From assembly GCF_009765825.1 (NCBI RefSeq), contig NZ_LMUR01000018.1:372135-436134 (forward strand): a DNA stretch of 64,000 nucleotides, written 5' to 3'. The notes beneath the pieces were generated by a model. It had not been told where the DNA came from. It did not search any database and saw only the letters and a list, made by a program, of their open reading frames with translations. A program made the position numbers and the translations under genes. Shown piece by piece: positions 39,461 to 49,200 of this stretch. Each line of letters starts with the position of its first letter. Within the stretch, counting starts at the first letter, position 1. Source of the stretch: Granulicella sp. L60 (lineage in GTDB: Bacteria; Acidobacteriota; Terriglobia; Terriglobales; Acidobacteriaceae).

Positions 39461-40090
39461 ATGAGCTTTAGCCCAGCAAACATTACGGCGCTTGTGATTG
39501 CTGCCAGCTTTGCGGCTGGTCTGAATATCTATGCGACGGTGTTTACGCTTGGAATTCTTGCGCGGACGCAGTGGGTGAGTCTGCCTCCGGGGCTGGATTC
39601 GCTTGGCCATACGTGGGTGCTGGTGGTGTGCGGCATCATGTTTGCGATTGAGTTTGTGGCGGATAAGATTCCCGGGTTCGACATGATCTGGAATGCGCTG
39701 CATACGATCGTGCGTGTGCCGATTGCGGCGCTGGTGGCCTATCATGCGAGCTCGCAACTGACGCCGCAGATGCAGGTGCTGGCGACGGCGATTGGGGCTG
39801 CGGTTGCGCTGGCGGCTCATGGATCGAAGACGGCTTTGCGCGCTGCGGTGACTCCGAGCCCGGAGCCGATCTCAAATATTGCGTTGAGTTCTACGGAGGA
39901 TGTGGCGGCGGTTGGACTGACGTGGTTTGCGACGCACCATCCGGTGATCGCGGCTTCGTTTGCGCTGATTCTGCTGGGTGGAGCGGCGATTGCGGCTCGG
40001 GCGCTGCTGCGTGCGATACAGAAGCCGCTAAGGCGATTCTTCGGCACGGATGAGAAAGAGAAACGGGCTTCGGTCGAGCCTCTTGCTTAG
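39461..40090 (+). CDS. DUF4126 domain membrane protein
   Basis: A 209-residue membrane protein with about five hydrophobic segments (roughly residues 8-30, 45-65, 85-105, 108-122, 150-178). The arrangement and length agree with the DUF4126 family of small transmembrane proteins, for which no function is established. The tail is highly basic (RRFFGTDEKEKRASVEPLA). ATG start. It is 71 bases downstream of dgt on the same strand and convergent with the M23 peptidase. Confidence 0.82.
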   Translation: MSFSPANITALVIAASFAAGLNIYATVFTLGILARTQWVSLPPGLDSLGHTWVLVVCGIMFAIEFVADKIPGFDMIWNALHTIVRVPIAALVAYHASSQLTPQMQVLATAIGAAVALAAHGSKTALRAAVTPSPEPISNIALSSTEDVAAVGLTWFATHHPVIAASFALILLGGAAIAARALLRAIQKPLRRFFGTDEKEKRASVEPLA

Positions 40091-40129
40091 AGTTTTCGTC
40101 GCTTGGGTGAGAGTGCGATTGCAGCGGGT

Positions 40130-41050
40130 CTAGCGGGGTTGAGGCAGGGAGAGCTCGAAGAGTTTTGCGGGATCGAGATAGCTGCCCTGCCAGCGTACGC
40201 CGAGGTGAAGATGCGGGCCGGTGGCGCGTCCGGTGGCTCCGCTGCGTGCGATGATGTGGCCTCGGGAGACGGTTTCGCCGACGGTGACGTCGATCTTCGA
40301 CAGATGCATGTAGACGCTCATGAGACCTAGTCCGTGGTCGATGACGACGCAACCGCCTTCGAAGAAGAGAGGCTGAGCGAGGATGACGCGGCCGGAGTTG
40401 ATGGCGGCGACTGGGGTGCCGGGGGCTGCACGGTAGTCGAGGCCGCGGTGGACGCTGGCGAGGGTTCCGTTGAAGATGCGCTGGGTGCCGAAGGAATCTG
40501 AACGGGGCGCTTGCTTGAGGGGTGGGAGGAAGTCTCCGGTCCACTCGGGCTTGGGCGCGGAGCTGGCGAAGGCTTTGTCTTTGATGAGCTGATCTGCGGC
40601 GATGATCTTTTGGGATTCGGCGTCGGGTTGAACGAACTTATCGGGAACGGTGAGGGTGACTTTGGCGTAGGGCGCGGCGGTTACGGCGATGTCGCGGTGC
40701 AGGGTCTGGTGGGTTCCGTCCTGCAAATGGGCTTCGATGGTGATTGGATAGTTGCCGGGGGTTGCGGCGACGTCGACGCCGGCGATGGCGTACCAGGTGC
40801 TGCGGTCTGGCGATGCGAAGAAGAGGACGGGATGGCTCTGCCATTTGGCTGTGACTGTGGTGGCCGCGGATCGAAGGTGGATGGTGAGGAGGCAGGGCGA
40901 TCCGTTGGATAGGCGTGAGGGAGTGGTGACGAGCGTGGCGGTTTCTGCGGTGTCTGCTGTTTGACTGCAATGTGCGCTTGGTATGGGGAGGGTGACTGTT
41001 GCAGCGAGGGTGGAGAGGAGCAGGAATGTTCTGAGCGGGGTGAGAGGCAT
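40130..41050 (-). CDS. M23 family metallopeptidase (LytM-like)
   Basis: A 306-residue exported peptidase acting on cell-wall peptide crosslinks. The start is the ATG at 41050 (CAT 41048-41050), with a signal peptide (MPLTPLRTFLLLSTLAATVTL...). The C-terminal M23 domain has the zinc ligands in HRGLDYRAAPGTPV (HxxxD) and PHLHLGVRW (HxH), plus the conserved DHGLGLMSVYMHLS stretch. The N-terminal part (about 25-170) is a beta-rich Ig-like domain. It is divergent from rpsA. Confidence 0.93.
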   Translation of the reverse strand: MPLTPLRTFLLLSTLAATVTLPIPSAHCSQTADTAETATLVTTPSRLSNGSPCLLTIHLRSAATTVTAKWQSHPVLFFASPDRSTWYAIAGVDVAATPGNYPITIEAHLQDGTHQTLHRDIAVTAAPYAKVTLTVPDKFVQPDAESQKIIAADQLIKDKAFASSAPKPEWTGDFLPPLKQAPRSDSFGTQRIFNGTLASVHRGLDYRAAPGTPVAAINSGRVILAQPLFFEGGCVVIDHGLGLMSVYMHLSKIDVTVGETVSRGHIIARSGATGRATGPHLHLGVRWQGSYLDPAKLFELSLPQPR

Positions 41051-41195
41051 GGAGATAGAAGTGTATGGCAGAAAGAAGATTCGCGATGAAGTAAATCGCT
41101 TGCTGATTTTTTGAGCTGTGCTGCGCAGATGCGGGTGGGTGCGGCGCGGTGATATTCTAGGCGAAATAAAAGGAATAACGAGGCTTCCACTCTTC

Positions 41196-42887
41196 ATGTC
41201 TATCCCCAACACGCCAGAGAACGATCAGCCATCCGAGACCATCGAGACAATCGAGTCCTTCGACCAAATTCTTGCGCAGTTTGAGCAGAGCAACCAGCGA
41301 AGGTCGAGTGAGGATCGCAGGCAGATCTCCGGTACGGTGGTTACGGTTTCGGTGGACTCGGTGTATGTCGATATCGGCTACAAGACTGAGGGCGTGCTGC
41401 CGCTGAGCGTGTTTGAGAGCGCAGGCGAGAAGGTTGAGCCGGGAAGCAAGCTGCTGGTGTCGGTGAAGGGCAGGAACGAGGAGGGCTACTACGAGCTTTC
41501 GCGTCTGCGGGTGGAGCAGCCGAAGGACTGGACGGCGCTGGAGAAGGCGTTTGAGGATAAGGCGATCGTCTCGGGCACGGTGACGGCGGTGGTGAAGGGC
41601 GGCCTGACGGTGGATGTGGGGGTGCGTGCGTTTATGCCGGGCTCTCGCAGTGGAGCGCGTGATGCCGCCGAGATGGAGAAGCTGGTGGGGCAGGAGATTC
41701 GCTGCCGGGTCATCAAGCTGGATGCGGCCGAGGAGGATGTGGTCGTCGATCGGCGTGCGGTTGCGGAGGAAGAGGATCGTTCGTCGAAGGAGCGACGGTA
41801 TGCCGAGATCCAGGAGGGCGATGTGGTCTCCGGTACGGTGCGCAGTTTGGCGGACTATGGCGCGTTTGTGGATATCGGCGGAGTGGATGGGCTGCTGCAC
41901 ATCAGCGATATTGCCTGGGGACGGGTAGAGAAGCCGGCGGATATTTTGACGGTGGGGCAGGAGATCGAAGCGAAGGTGCTGAAGGTCGATGCTTCGGGTA
42001 AGAGGATTTCGCTGGGGCTGAAGCAGTTGCAGCCGCACCCGTGGGACGCTGTGGAAGGAAAACATGTTGCTGGGGAGCGGGTGCGTGGGACGGTGACGCG
42101 GGTGACTGACTTCGGGGCGTTCGTCGAGCTGGAGCCGGGTGTGGAGGGGATGATTCACGTCTCGGAGATGTCGTGGGTGAAGAAGGTGAGGAAGCCCGGC
42201 GATATGTTGAAGGTTGGGGATGTTGTTGAGGTGATGATCCTTGGCGTGAGTGTTTCGGAGCGGCGGATGTCGCTGGGGCTTAAGCAGACGCTTGGGGATC
42301 CGTGGGTTGAGGTTGCGGAGCGGTTTCCGGTGGGGTCGCAGGTGGAGGGGACGGTGACGAGCTTTACGAAGTTCGGCGCGTTTGTGCAGATCGTTGAGGG
42401 CGTGGAGGGGATGGTTCACGTGAGCGAGATCAGCGCGGAGAAGCGGGTGGAACGGCCCCAGGATCTGCTGCGCGCAGGCGAGACGATCAAGGCGAAGGTG
42501 ATCGAGATCGATAAAGACAAGAGGCAGATGCGGCTGAGTATGAAGCAGTTAGTGCCGACTGGTCTGGATGAGTACCTTGCTGAGCACAAAGAGGGCGATG
42601 TGGTGACGGGACGGCTGATCGACGTTGCCGGTGAGCAGGGGACGGTGGAGTTGGGCGAGGGGATTCGCGCGAAGGCAAGGCTGGTGGTGGAGGCGGTTGA
42701 GCCGGTACAGACGCAGACGGGAGCGATGGATTTTTCGTCGCTGGGCTCGATGCTGGCGGCGCGGTGGAAGAACGGTGCCGCGGCCACGGAGTCGAAGGTC
42801 GAGGCTTTGCGCGCAGGGCAGATTCGGAGCTTTCGTATTACGGTGCTCGATGCTGATGCGAGGAAGATCGAAGTGCAGTTGGTGTAA
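41196..42887 (+). CDS. rpsA: 30S ribosomal protein S1
   Basis: A 563-residue ribosomal protein with six S1 RNA-binding repeats. The start is the ATG at 41196 (MSIPNTPENDQPSET); 26 codons upstream in the frame are not supported. Repeats begin near the motifs SGTVVTVSVDSVYVDIGYK, SGTVTAVVKGGLTVDVG, SGTVRSLADYGAFVDIGGVDGLLHISD, RGTVTRVTDFGAFVELEPGVEGMIHVSE, EGTVTSFTKFGAFVQ and TGRLIDVAGEQGTVELGEG. Repeats 3-5 are closest to consensus, as usual for S1. Essential housekeeping. Confidence 0.96.
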   Translation: MSIPNTPENDQPSETIETIESFDQILAQFEQSNQRRSSEDRRQISGTVVTVSVDSVYVDIGYKTEGVLPLSVFESAGEKVEPGSKLLVSVKGRNEEGYYELSRLRVEQPKDWTALEKAFEDKAIVSGTVTAVVKGGLTVDVGVRAFMPGSRSGARDAAEMEKLVGQEIRCRVIKLDAAEEDVVVDRRAVAEEEDRSSKERRYAEIQEGDVVSGTVRSLADYGAFVDIGGVDGLLHISDIAWGRVEKPADILTVGQEIEAKVLKVDASGKRISLGLKQLQPHPWDAVEGKHVAGERVRGTVTRVTDFGAFVELEPGVEGMIHVSEMSWVKKVRKPGDMLKVGDVVEVMILGVSVSERRMSLGLKQTLGDPWVEVAERFPVGSQVEGTVTSFTKFGAFVQIVEGVEGMVHVSEISAEKRVERPQDLLRAGETIKAKVIEIDKDKRQMRLSMKQLVPTGLDEYLAEHKEGDVVTGRLIDVAGEQGTVELGEGIRAKARLVVEAVEPVQTQTGAMDFSSLGSMLAARWKNGAAATESKVEALRAGQIRSFRITVLDADARKIEVQLV

Positions 42888-42902
42888 AGAGTTATCGAGC
42901 CA

Positions 42903-42945
42903 AGGCTCCTGGAATGAACGGGAGTCTCGTTACGCTGATTTTTTT
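42903..42945 (+). terminator. Weak terminator after rpsA
   Basis: Arms AGGCTCC (42903-42909) and GGAGTCT (42921-42927) form a 7-bp stem including one G-U pair, with a T-run at 42939-42945. The spacing between stem and T-run is long, so confidence is low. Confidence 0.3.
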
Positions 42946-43051
42946 ATTTTGAGATGGTTGACGGTTGCGCCCTTGACGAAGTCATTTTATTGGCGGTGAT
43001 TCGTATTCTCCGCGCACGTCTATTAATTTCCTGAGATATATTAGATTTATC

Positions 43052-43369
43052 GTGTTCAATCCAGGAGCCAAGCCGAGTCAGACGAGTCAGTGGAGACTCT
43101 TACTCGCCTTTCTGTGCTTGATTCTGGTGGTTGCCTGCGGAACGATCCAGGCTGTTCACGTTCACCCCGATGGGGATATCTCCCACGCTGACTGCTCGCT
43201 TTGCGTTACTGCGCACTTAGCAGCACAGGTGGCTGTGCCGACGGTGATGTTGTTTGTCGCGCCGATCATAGCTGCCGTCGAGACGTACCGTCCCTGCACG
43301 AGGGCCGGAACTTTCAGTACGTTTGCACTCTTCACCCGACCGCCGCCTGCTGACCCTGTTCTTCGCTAG
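43052..43369 (+). CDS. Small membrane-anchored His/Cys protein (DUF2946-like)
   Basis: A 105-residue protein with a GTG start and an N-terminal hydrophobic segment (about residues 14-33). It then has a cluster of potential metal ligands HVHPDGDISHADCSLC (two Cys, four His/Asp), followed by a second hydrophobic stretch. The H-x-D-C-x-L-C arrangement recalls DUF2946-type proteins, often found beside TonB-dependent receptors and copper genes, but no real homology test was possible. It ends 42 bases before the receptor gene on the same strand, so they may be co-transcribed. Confidence 0.55.
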   Translation: MFNPGAKPSQTSQWRLLLAFLCLILVVACGTIQAVHVHPDGDISHADCSLCVTAHLAAQVAVPTVMLFVAPIIAAVETYRPCTRAGTFSTFALFTRPPPADPVLR

Positions 43370-43411
43370 AACTTTCGTCAAAATTCAGGCTTAAAATCAA
43401 GGGGGTAGTGC

Positions 43412-46201
43412 ATGCACACGTCAACACGACGCGTCATCTTTGCATTCGCAATATTTGTCATTTTCTTTTCGCTTGGAACTCCAGGCGTGTGGGCCCAGAC
43501 GGCTGGCAATTCAGGAACAATCAACGGTGTAGTTACGGATGCGACGGGCGCTATTGTGCCGGGCGCGACTGTGTCGATCGAGAATCCGGTGAGCGGCTAT
43601 AACAGGATTACGACGTCGGATGGAGAGGGGCACTATCAGTTCACGAACCTGCCGCTCAATCCGTACCATCTTCATATTTCGGTGACGGGATTTGCATCCT
43701 TGAACGAGGATGTTCAGGTGCGTTCGTTTGTGCCGATGACGGTAAAGAGCAGCCTGGCGGTGGGTACTGCTTCGACCGTCGTCAATGTTACGGGCAGCGA
43801 TCTTGTGGAGAACGATTCGACGTTTCACACGGACGTCGATCGCGGCCTGTTCAACAAGCTTCCGCTGGAGAGTCAGTCTTCTTCGCTGAGTTCGCTGGTG
43901 ACGTTGTCTTCGCCGGGCGTTGCGGCAGACTCGAATGGACTTTTCCATGGTCTTGGCGATCACGCGTCGAACTCTTTTTCGATCGATGGCCAGCCCATTA
44001 CCGATCAGCAGAGCAAGGTTTTTTCGAACCAGATTCCTTCGAACTCGATTCAGTCGATTGAGGTAATCTCGGGTGCGCCACCGGCTGAGTTTGGCGGTAA
44101 GACGAGCCTTGTGATCCAGGTGACGACGAGGTCGGGGCAGGGTGTTACGAAGCCGACTGGAAGCATTTCGACCTCTTATGGAACCTTCGGGTCTGCGACA
44201 GGCGCTGTGGATCTTAGCTATGGCGGCAAGAACTGGGGAAATTTTATCGAGATTGACGGCCTGAATACGGGACGTTTTCTCGATCCTCCGGAGTTCGTTG
44301 TATTTCATGACAAGGGAAATGAGTTCAACGTCTTCGATCGCATCGATCGCCAGATTACGGCTGTCGATTCGGTCCACCTGAATTTGAACTACAGCCGCTC
44401 GTGGTTCCAGACGCCGAACTCGTATGACAACTTGAACGTGTCGAATGTCGTTAGCGGTGGCGCAGGGTTGAATCCGATTTTCGGTAATGTTGGCAATGCC
44501 GATCAGCGTTCGAAGATCGGAACGTTCGATATCTCTCCGAGCTATACACGGACGCTTGGGGAGAACTCACTGTTCAACTTCGGGGTCTACATTCGGAAAG
44601 ATGCGTATAACTACTATCCGAGCGGCAATCCGCTGGCTGATCTTGGGGCTCCGAATCTGCAGAACCAGACCATCTCGCAGATTCGTTCGCTTACGAATGC
44701 CGGTCTTCACACCGATCTCTCGTATGTGAAGGGGCACAACAACATCAAGGTTGGCGCGAACTACTCGCAGACGTTTCTTCGAGAGAGCGATACTCTTGGC
44801 CTCGTCTCGAATGTCTTCAACTCACCTTGCACCGATGGCACTGCGACTCCTGTGGCAGGATTCAACGATCCATCGCAGTGCGCGGCTGCAGGACTCTTTC
44901 CGAATGATGGTGTACTGGCGACTGCTCTGGGCTCGGGCACTACTCCTTTCAACCCTGTTCTGCTGCCTTTCGATTTGACTCGTGGTGGAGGACAGTTCAA
45001 CTTCATCGGACATACCGACGTGAAGGAACTTGCTCTGTATGCGGAAGACCAAATCAAGGCAGGGAACTGGCTCTTCAATCTCGGCATTCGTGGTGATCTG
45101 TACAACGGTTTGACGGTTGCTCGTCAGGCGGAGCCGCGGTTGGGCGTTGCTTACAGCATCAAACCTACAAACACTGTTCTTCGCATCTCGTATGCGCGGA
45201 CGCTGGAGTCGCCTTTCAATGAAAACCTTGTGCTGTCGAGCCAGGGATGCGGGAATGATGTACTTGCTCCGCTGCTGCTTTGCACCCCCGGCGTATCGGG
45301 GAACCTGCAGCCGGGTTTCCGCAATGAGTTTCATGCCGGACTACAGCAGGCCTTTGGCAAGAATCTTGTGATCAGCGGCGACTATATCTGGAAGTACACT
45401 CACAATGCCTTCGACTTCAGCGTGCTCGGCAATACTCCGATTACGTTTCCGATCGACTGGCACAACTCGAAGATTCCGGGCTTCGCGCTTCGTGCGGATG
45501 TTCCTAACTTCCACAACCTCTCGGCCTTCGTGGTCATGTCTTCGGTTGCGGCACGCTTCTTTCCGCCGCAGAGCGCGGGCGCAGGCGCTACGGTTGGTGG
45601 AAGTGGATTCCCATTCCGCATCGATCATGACGAACGGTACAACCAGACGACACATCTGCAGTACCAGGTTCCTCTGAAGCATGCTCCATGGGTAGGTTTC
45701 AACTGGCGCTTTGACAGCGGTCTGACTGCGGATTCCGTACCGTGCTTCAACGTGACGGACCCGAACAGCGTATGCAATCCAATCAACGGCGGCCCGTCGA
45801 TCACCATCAACGGTCAGCCGGGAATCAATCTGAGTGGATTGACTCCGGATGAGCAGTTCGAAGCTGGCCTTAGCTGTAACGGTATCAAGGCGACTCCGTT
45901 CGTCGGTATTCCGGGAGGACAGTGTCTTGCCTCGCAACTCACCTCGAAGCTGGTGTCGATTCCTGCTCCGGGTACGGAGAACGACGACAAGAACCCGCCT
46001 CGTATCCAGGAACGAAGCCTATTTGACGCATCGCTCGGTGAGGATAATCTCTTCAACGGTGACAAGTACAAATGGAGTCTGCGGCTCACTGGCGTAAACA
46101 TCACCAACAAATATGCGCTGTATAACTTTCTTTCTACCTTCAGTGGAACGCACTACGTTACACCGCGCGCTCTGACGGCTGAGGTTGGATTTCACTTTTA
46201 G
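43412..46201 (+). CDS. TonB-dependent receptor with carboxypeptidase-regulatory-like domain
   Basis: A 929-residue outer-membrane transporter of the Acidobacteria Oar/SusC-like type. It has a signal peptide (residues 1-30, ending GVWAQ). An N-terminal beta-sandwich with GTINGVVTDATGAIVPGATVSI and YQFTNLPLNPYHLHISVTGF follows, then a plug with HGLGDHASNSFSIDGQPITDQQ. The rest is a long barrel ending in FHF (C-terminal aromatic Phe), as needed for BAM assembly. These receptors take up sugars, siderophores or metals; the ligand is unknown. The preceding His/Cys gene suggests a metal context, but this is inference. Confidence 0.93.
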   Translation: MHTSTRRVIFAFAIFVIFFSLGTPGVWAQTAGNSGTINGVVTDATGAIVPGATVSIENPVSGYNRITTSDGEGHYQFTNLPLNPYHLHISVTGFASLNEDVQVRSFVPMTVKSSLAVGTASTVVNVTGSDLVENDSTFHTDVDRGLFNKLPLESQSSSLSSLVTLSSPGVAADSNGLFHGLGDHASNSFSIDGQPITDQQSKVFSNQIPSNSIQSIEVISGAPPAEFGGKTSLVIQVTTRSGQGVTKPTGSISTSYGTFGSATGAVDLSYGGKNWGNFIEIDGLNTGRFLDPPEFVVFHDKGNEFNVFDRIDRQITAVDSVHLNLNYSRSWFQTPNSYDNLNVSNVVSGGAGLNPIFGNVGNADQRSKIGTFDISPSYTRTLGENSLFNFGVYIRKDAYNYYPSGNPLADLGAPNLQNQTISQIRSLTNAGLHTDLSYVKGHNNIKVGANYSQTFLRESDTLGLVSNVFNSPCTDGTATPVAGFNDPSQCAAAGLFPNDGVLATALGSGTTPFNPVLLPFDLTRGGGQFNFIGHTDVKELALYAEDQIKAGNWLFNLGIRGDLYNGLTVARQAEPRLGVAYSIKPTNTVLRISYARTLESPFNENLVLSSQGCGNDVLAPLLLCTPGVSGNLQPGFRNEFHAGLQQAFGKNLVISGDYIWKYTHNAFDFSVLGNTPITFPIDWHNSKIPGFALRADVPNFHNLSAFVVMSSVAARFFPPQSAGAGATVGGSGFPFRIDHDERYNQTTHLQYQVPLKHAPWVGFNWRFDSGLTADSVPCFNVTDPNSVCNPINGGPSITINGQPGINLSGLTPDEQFEAGLSCNGIKATPFVGIPGGQCLASQLTSKLVSIPAPGTENDDKNPPRIQERSLFDASLGEDNLFNGDKYKWSLRLTGVNITNKYALYNFLSTFSGTHYVTPRALTAEVGFHF

Positions 46202-46220
46202 TACTGCGCTACATTGCAGG

Positions 46221-46260
46221 AAAAAGGAAGGCGACAGGAGCTCCTGTCGCCTTCCTTTTT
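46221..46260. terminator. Bidirectional terminator, perfect 40-bp palindrome
   Basis: A zero-loop perfect palindrome: AAAAAGGAAGGCGACAGGAG and its complement, centred between 46240 and 46241. A-tract at one end and T-tract at the other give a U-run on both strands. It separates the convergent receptor and synthase genes. Confidence 0.85.
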
Positions 46261-46284
46261 TTGATGAGCTATCGAAATAGATGG

Positions 46285-49200
46285 TTACTCAGGCTGTAGC
46301 TTGGGCTGCTTTGAGAGCTGCTTCAACGTCTCTTTGCTCAGTGCCTTTTCGTGCAGGAGAAGTTCTGCTGCGCGCACGCGAGGGGTGCGGTGGAACCAGT
46401 CCTGAATGATGTTGTTTCGCAGCAGGTTCGTGATTGCGAGCAGGCACATTCCCTGATGGTGAGCCATCCAAGACCTTACCAGCTGCGGTTGTTTTCCCTG
46501 GGTGTAGTCGGCGGCTTCGTAGAATCCGTATGCGCCGGTCCAGTCCATGCGCGCCATGCGTCGAAGGTTTGCGATGGCCTCTTTACGCACGACGGAGAGA
46601 GTGAGGAAGGTGGAGTAGGGCGAGATGACAGGTCCATCTTCGGCGCCGTACTTAAGCGCGAGTGAGGGGATGCCCCAGGCCTGGTAGCCATATCTTCCAG
46701 AGGAGTCGATCTTGGCGAAGCCGGACTCCGAGATTCCCCATGGGATGTCGCGGACGTGATTCTGCTGGATGCGAACGGCGGACTCGAGTGAGCGGGTGAT
46801 GAGGGTGTTGGGAAAGTTGCGCATCCAGAGGGCGGGCATCATGTACTCGAACATGGTTCCTGTCCACGAGAGGAGAGCGGCGTTTCCATCGACGAGGACG
46901 TGGGAGCGGTCGAGCCGGAACCAGGACTGCTGTGGAATATCGCCTTTGGCGACGGCGATGAAGGATGCGATGCGGGCTTCGGAGGCGAGCAGGTCGTAGC
47001 ATGCAGAGTGTAGTTCGTGGGTGGTGCCGTCGTAGCCGATGGAGAGGAGCTGGCGTGACTCCACCAGTAGGAAGCCGTACTCCATGGCATCGGCGTGACG
47101 CTCGGCTTCAAGGGCGATGGTGATGACGTCGGCCTTCAGTTGGGCAAGTTGTTGTGCGGCTGCGGGCAGCATCGACTGGAGGGACTTCGCGGCAATGGAA
47201 GTTGCTGAAGCACTGGGAAGAGATGGAACTACGGATGCAAGCTTTGCGATGAGGGTTTCGAGATACTCAGCGGCTGTGGCGAGGGTTGGTGTCTTTTGAT
47301 CTTCGGCTGTGCAGAATTGTGGAAGGGCGAAGAGGGGCTCGAACTGAGGTAGCAGCCAGGGGGTGTAAGACTCGACAAAGTTTGACAGGGCTATGCGACG
47401 GCGTGCGCGTTCGGTCGATGCCCAATCGTTGTTGCTCGAATCGGGAGATGCGTTGACGGGTGCGGTGTCGATGTCCTCGAAGAGAAGGTTGATACGTTGC
47501 CGTAGTGAGGATAGGTCGCATGCTTCTGCGTTGAGGTCGTATGGACTGGAGGGGGCCTTCGATGAGTTCTGCAGACTCTGATGCAGGGTCGAGAAGGAAC
47601 GAGCGTCGAGGAGCGGACGCTTCAATAGATCGGATGCTCCTGTGTGCAAGGTGTAGAGAGAGGCTGCCAGATTGCCGCTGTCTACGGCTGAGACTGTGAG
47701 GGGAAGGATCGCTTTGAGTGTTTCGATGTCGTACCAGTTGTAGATGTGGCCGCGATGCTTCTCGAGGCCGTCGTAGGTCTTCAGAGTTCCAAGCGTGGCT
47801 TTGACGAACTCCGGCAGAGTCAAAAAGCCAAACTCGTGCGCGGCCTGACGTGCGTTGAATAGCATTCCCAGGTTTGTGGGAGATAGCTTCCGCACCTGGA
47901 GCGTGTCTTTCTCTTCGACGTTGTCTGGAATGAGCCAATGATTTTTCTCGTCGCCGAACTCAAGGAAGTATCGCCAGATCTGAAGCGCCTGCTCTTGCAA
48001 AAAGAGACTGTCTTCCTGTGTGAGCGGGCCAGGCTCTTTGAGGGATGGCGAGTTGAGCCAGACCACGACGGCAGGGGCGATGACCCAAAGCAGCAGGATG
48101 GGAGCGGCGGCGAAGAGCGACTTGAGATTGGTGAAGGCAAGTGCCGCGGCGATGACGATTGCTAGAACAGGCGATAGCTGCAGGTAAACGTCGAGCGACG
48201 TTCTGGATGGTCCCGCTTCGGCCTGCGCTGCGGTCTCCCATTCGAGCAGATGCTTGCCTGAGAAGTAGCTTCGGTTGAGAGATCGCCCGATGGCGTCGAG
48301 AGCGAGCAGGGTGTGATGGGGGAGGAAGGTGAGGTTCAGCAGCGTGAAGCCAAACGAGGCCGAGAAGGTCTTGATGCCTTCGCGTGCTCCGACGAAGCTG
48401 AGCTTGACCAAAGCGCGGCCGAGGTTGAAGGCAAGTTGAACGAGGACGGGTAGAAGGAGGAGGACGAGACCGGCGATGGTCCAGTAGAGTGCGCCGCCGG
48501 GAAGGGCGAACCACCCAAGGAGGAATAAGAGGAAGGTGACGGGCTCTACGAGGCTGCGCCGCAGATTGTCGAGGATCTTCCACTGCGAGATGGTGCTGAT
48601 GGGATTTGCGACGGAGCGGCCGGCCTCGTCGGGTACTTTGGCGAAGAGCCATTGGACGATCTGCCAGTCGCCGCGTACCCAACGATGTTTGCGGCGAGTG
48701 TGGGCGGAGTAATGCGAGGGATAGTCGTCGATGATCTCGATGTCGGTGACGAGACCGGCGCGTGCGTAGGAGCCTTCGATGAGGTCGTGGGAGAGCAGGG
48801 CGTTGCGTGGAAAGCGGCGGTCTAAGACCTGGTGCAGGATGCTGACTTCGTAGATGCCCTTGCCAGCGAAGATGCCTTCGCCGAAGAGGTCCTGATAGAC
48901 GTCGGAGACGGCACGGGTGTAGATGTCGAAGCCGGTCTCGCCGGAGTAGAGCGCGGCCATCCGTGAACGCGATGCCGATGAGACGCTGACGCCAACGCGG
49001 GGCTGGAGGATGCCGTATCCTTCGGTGACGATTCGGAGGCGTGGGTTGACGATCGCCTGATTCAGTGGGTGTGCCATGGTGCCGACCATGCGGGCTGCGG
49101 TCCCGCGTGGCAGCTGGGTGTCGGAGTCCAATGTGATCACGTAGCGGATATGGTCCAGCGCTTCGAGGGGACCGACCTTCAATGGAAAGCTGTCATATTC

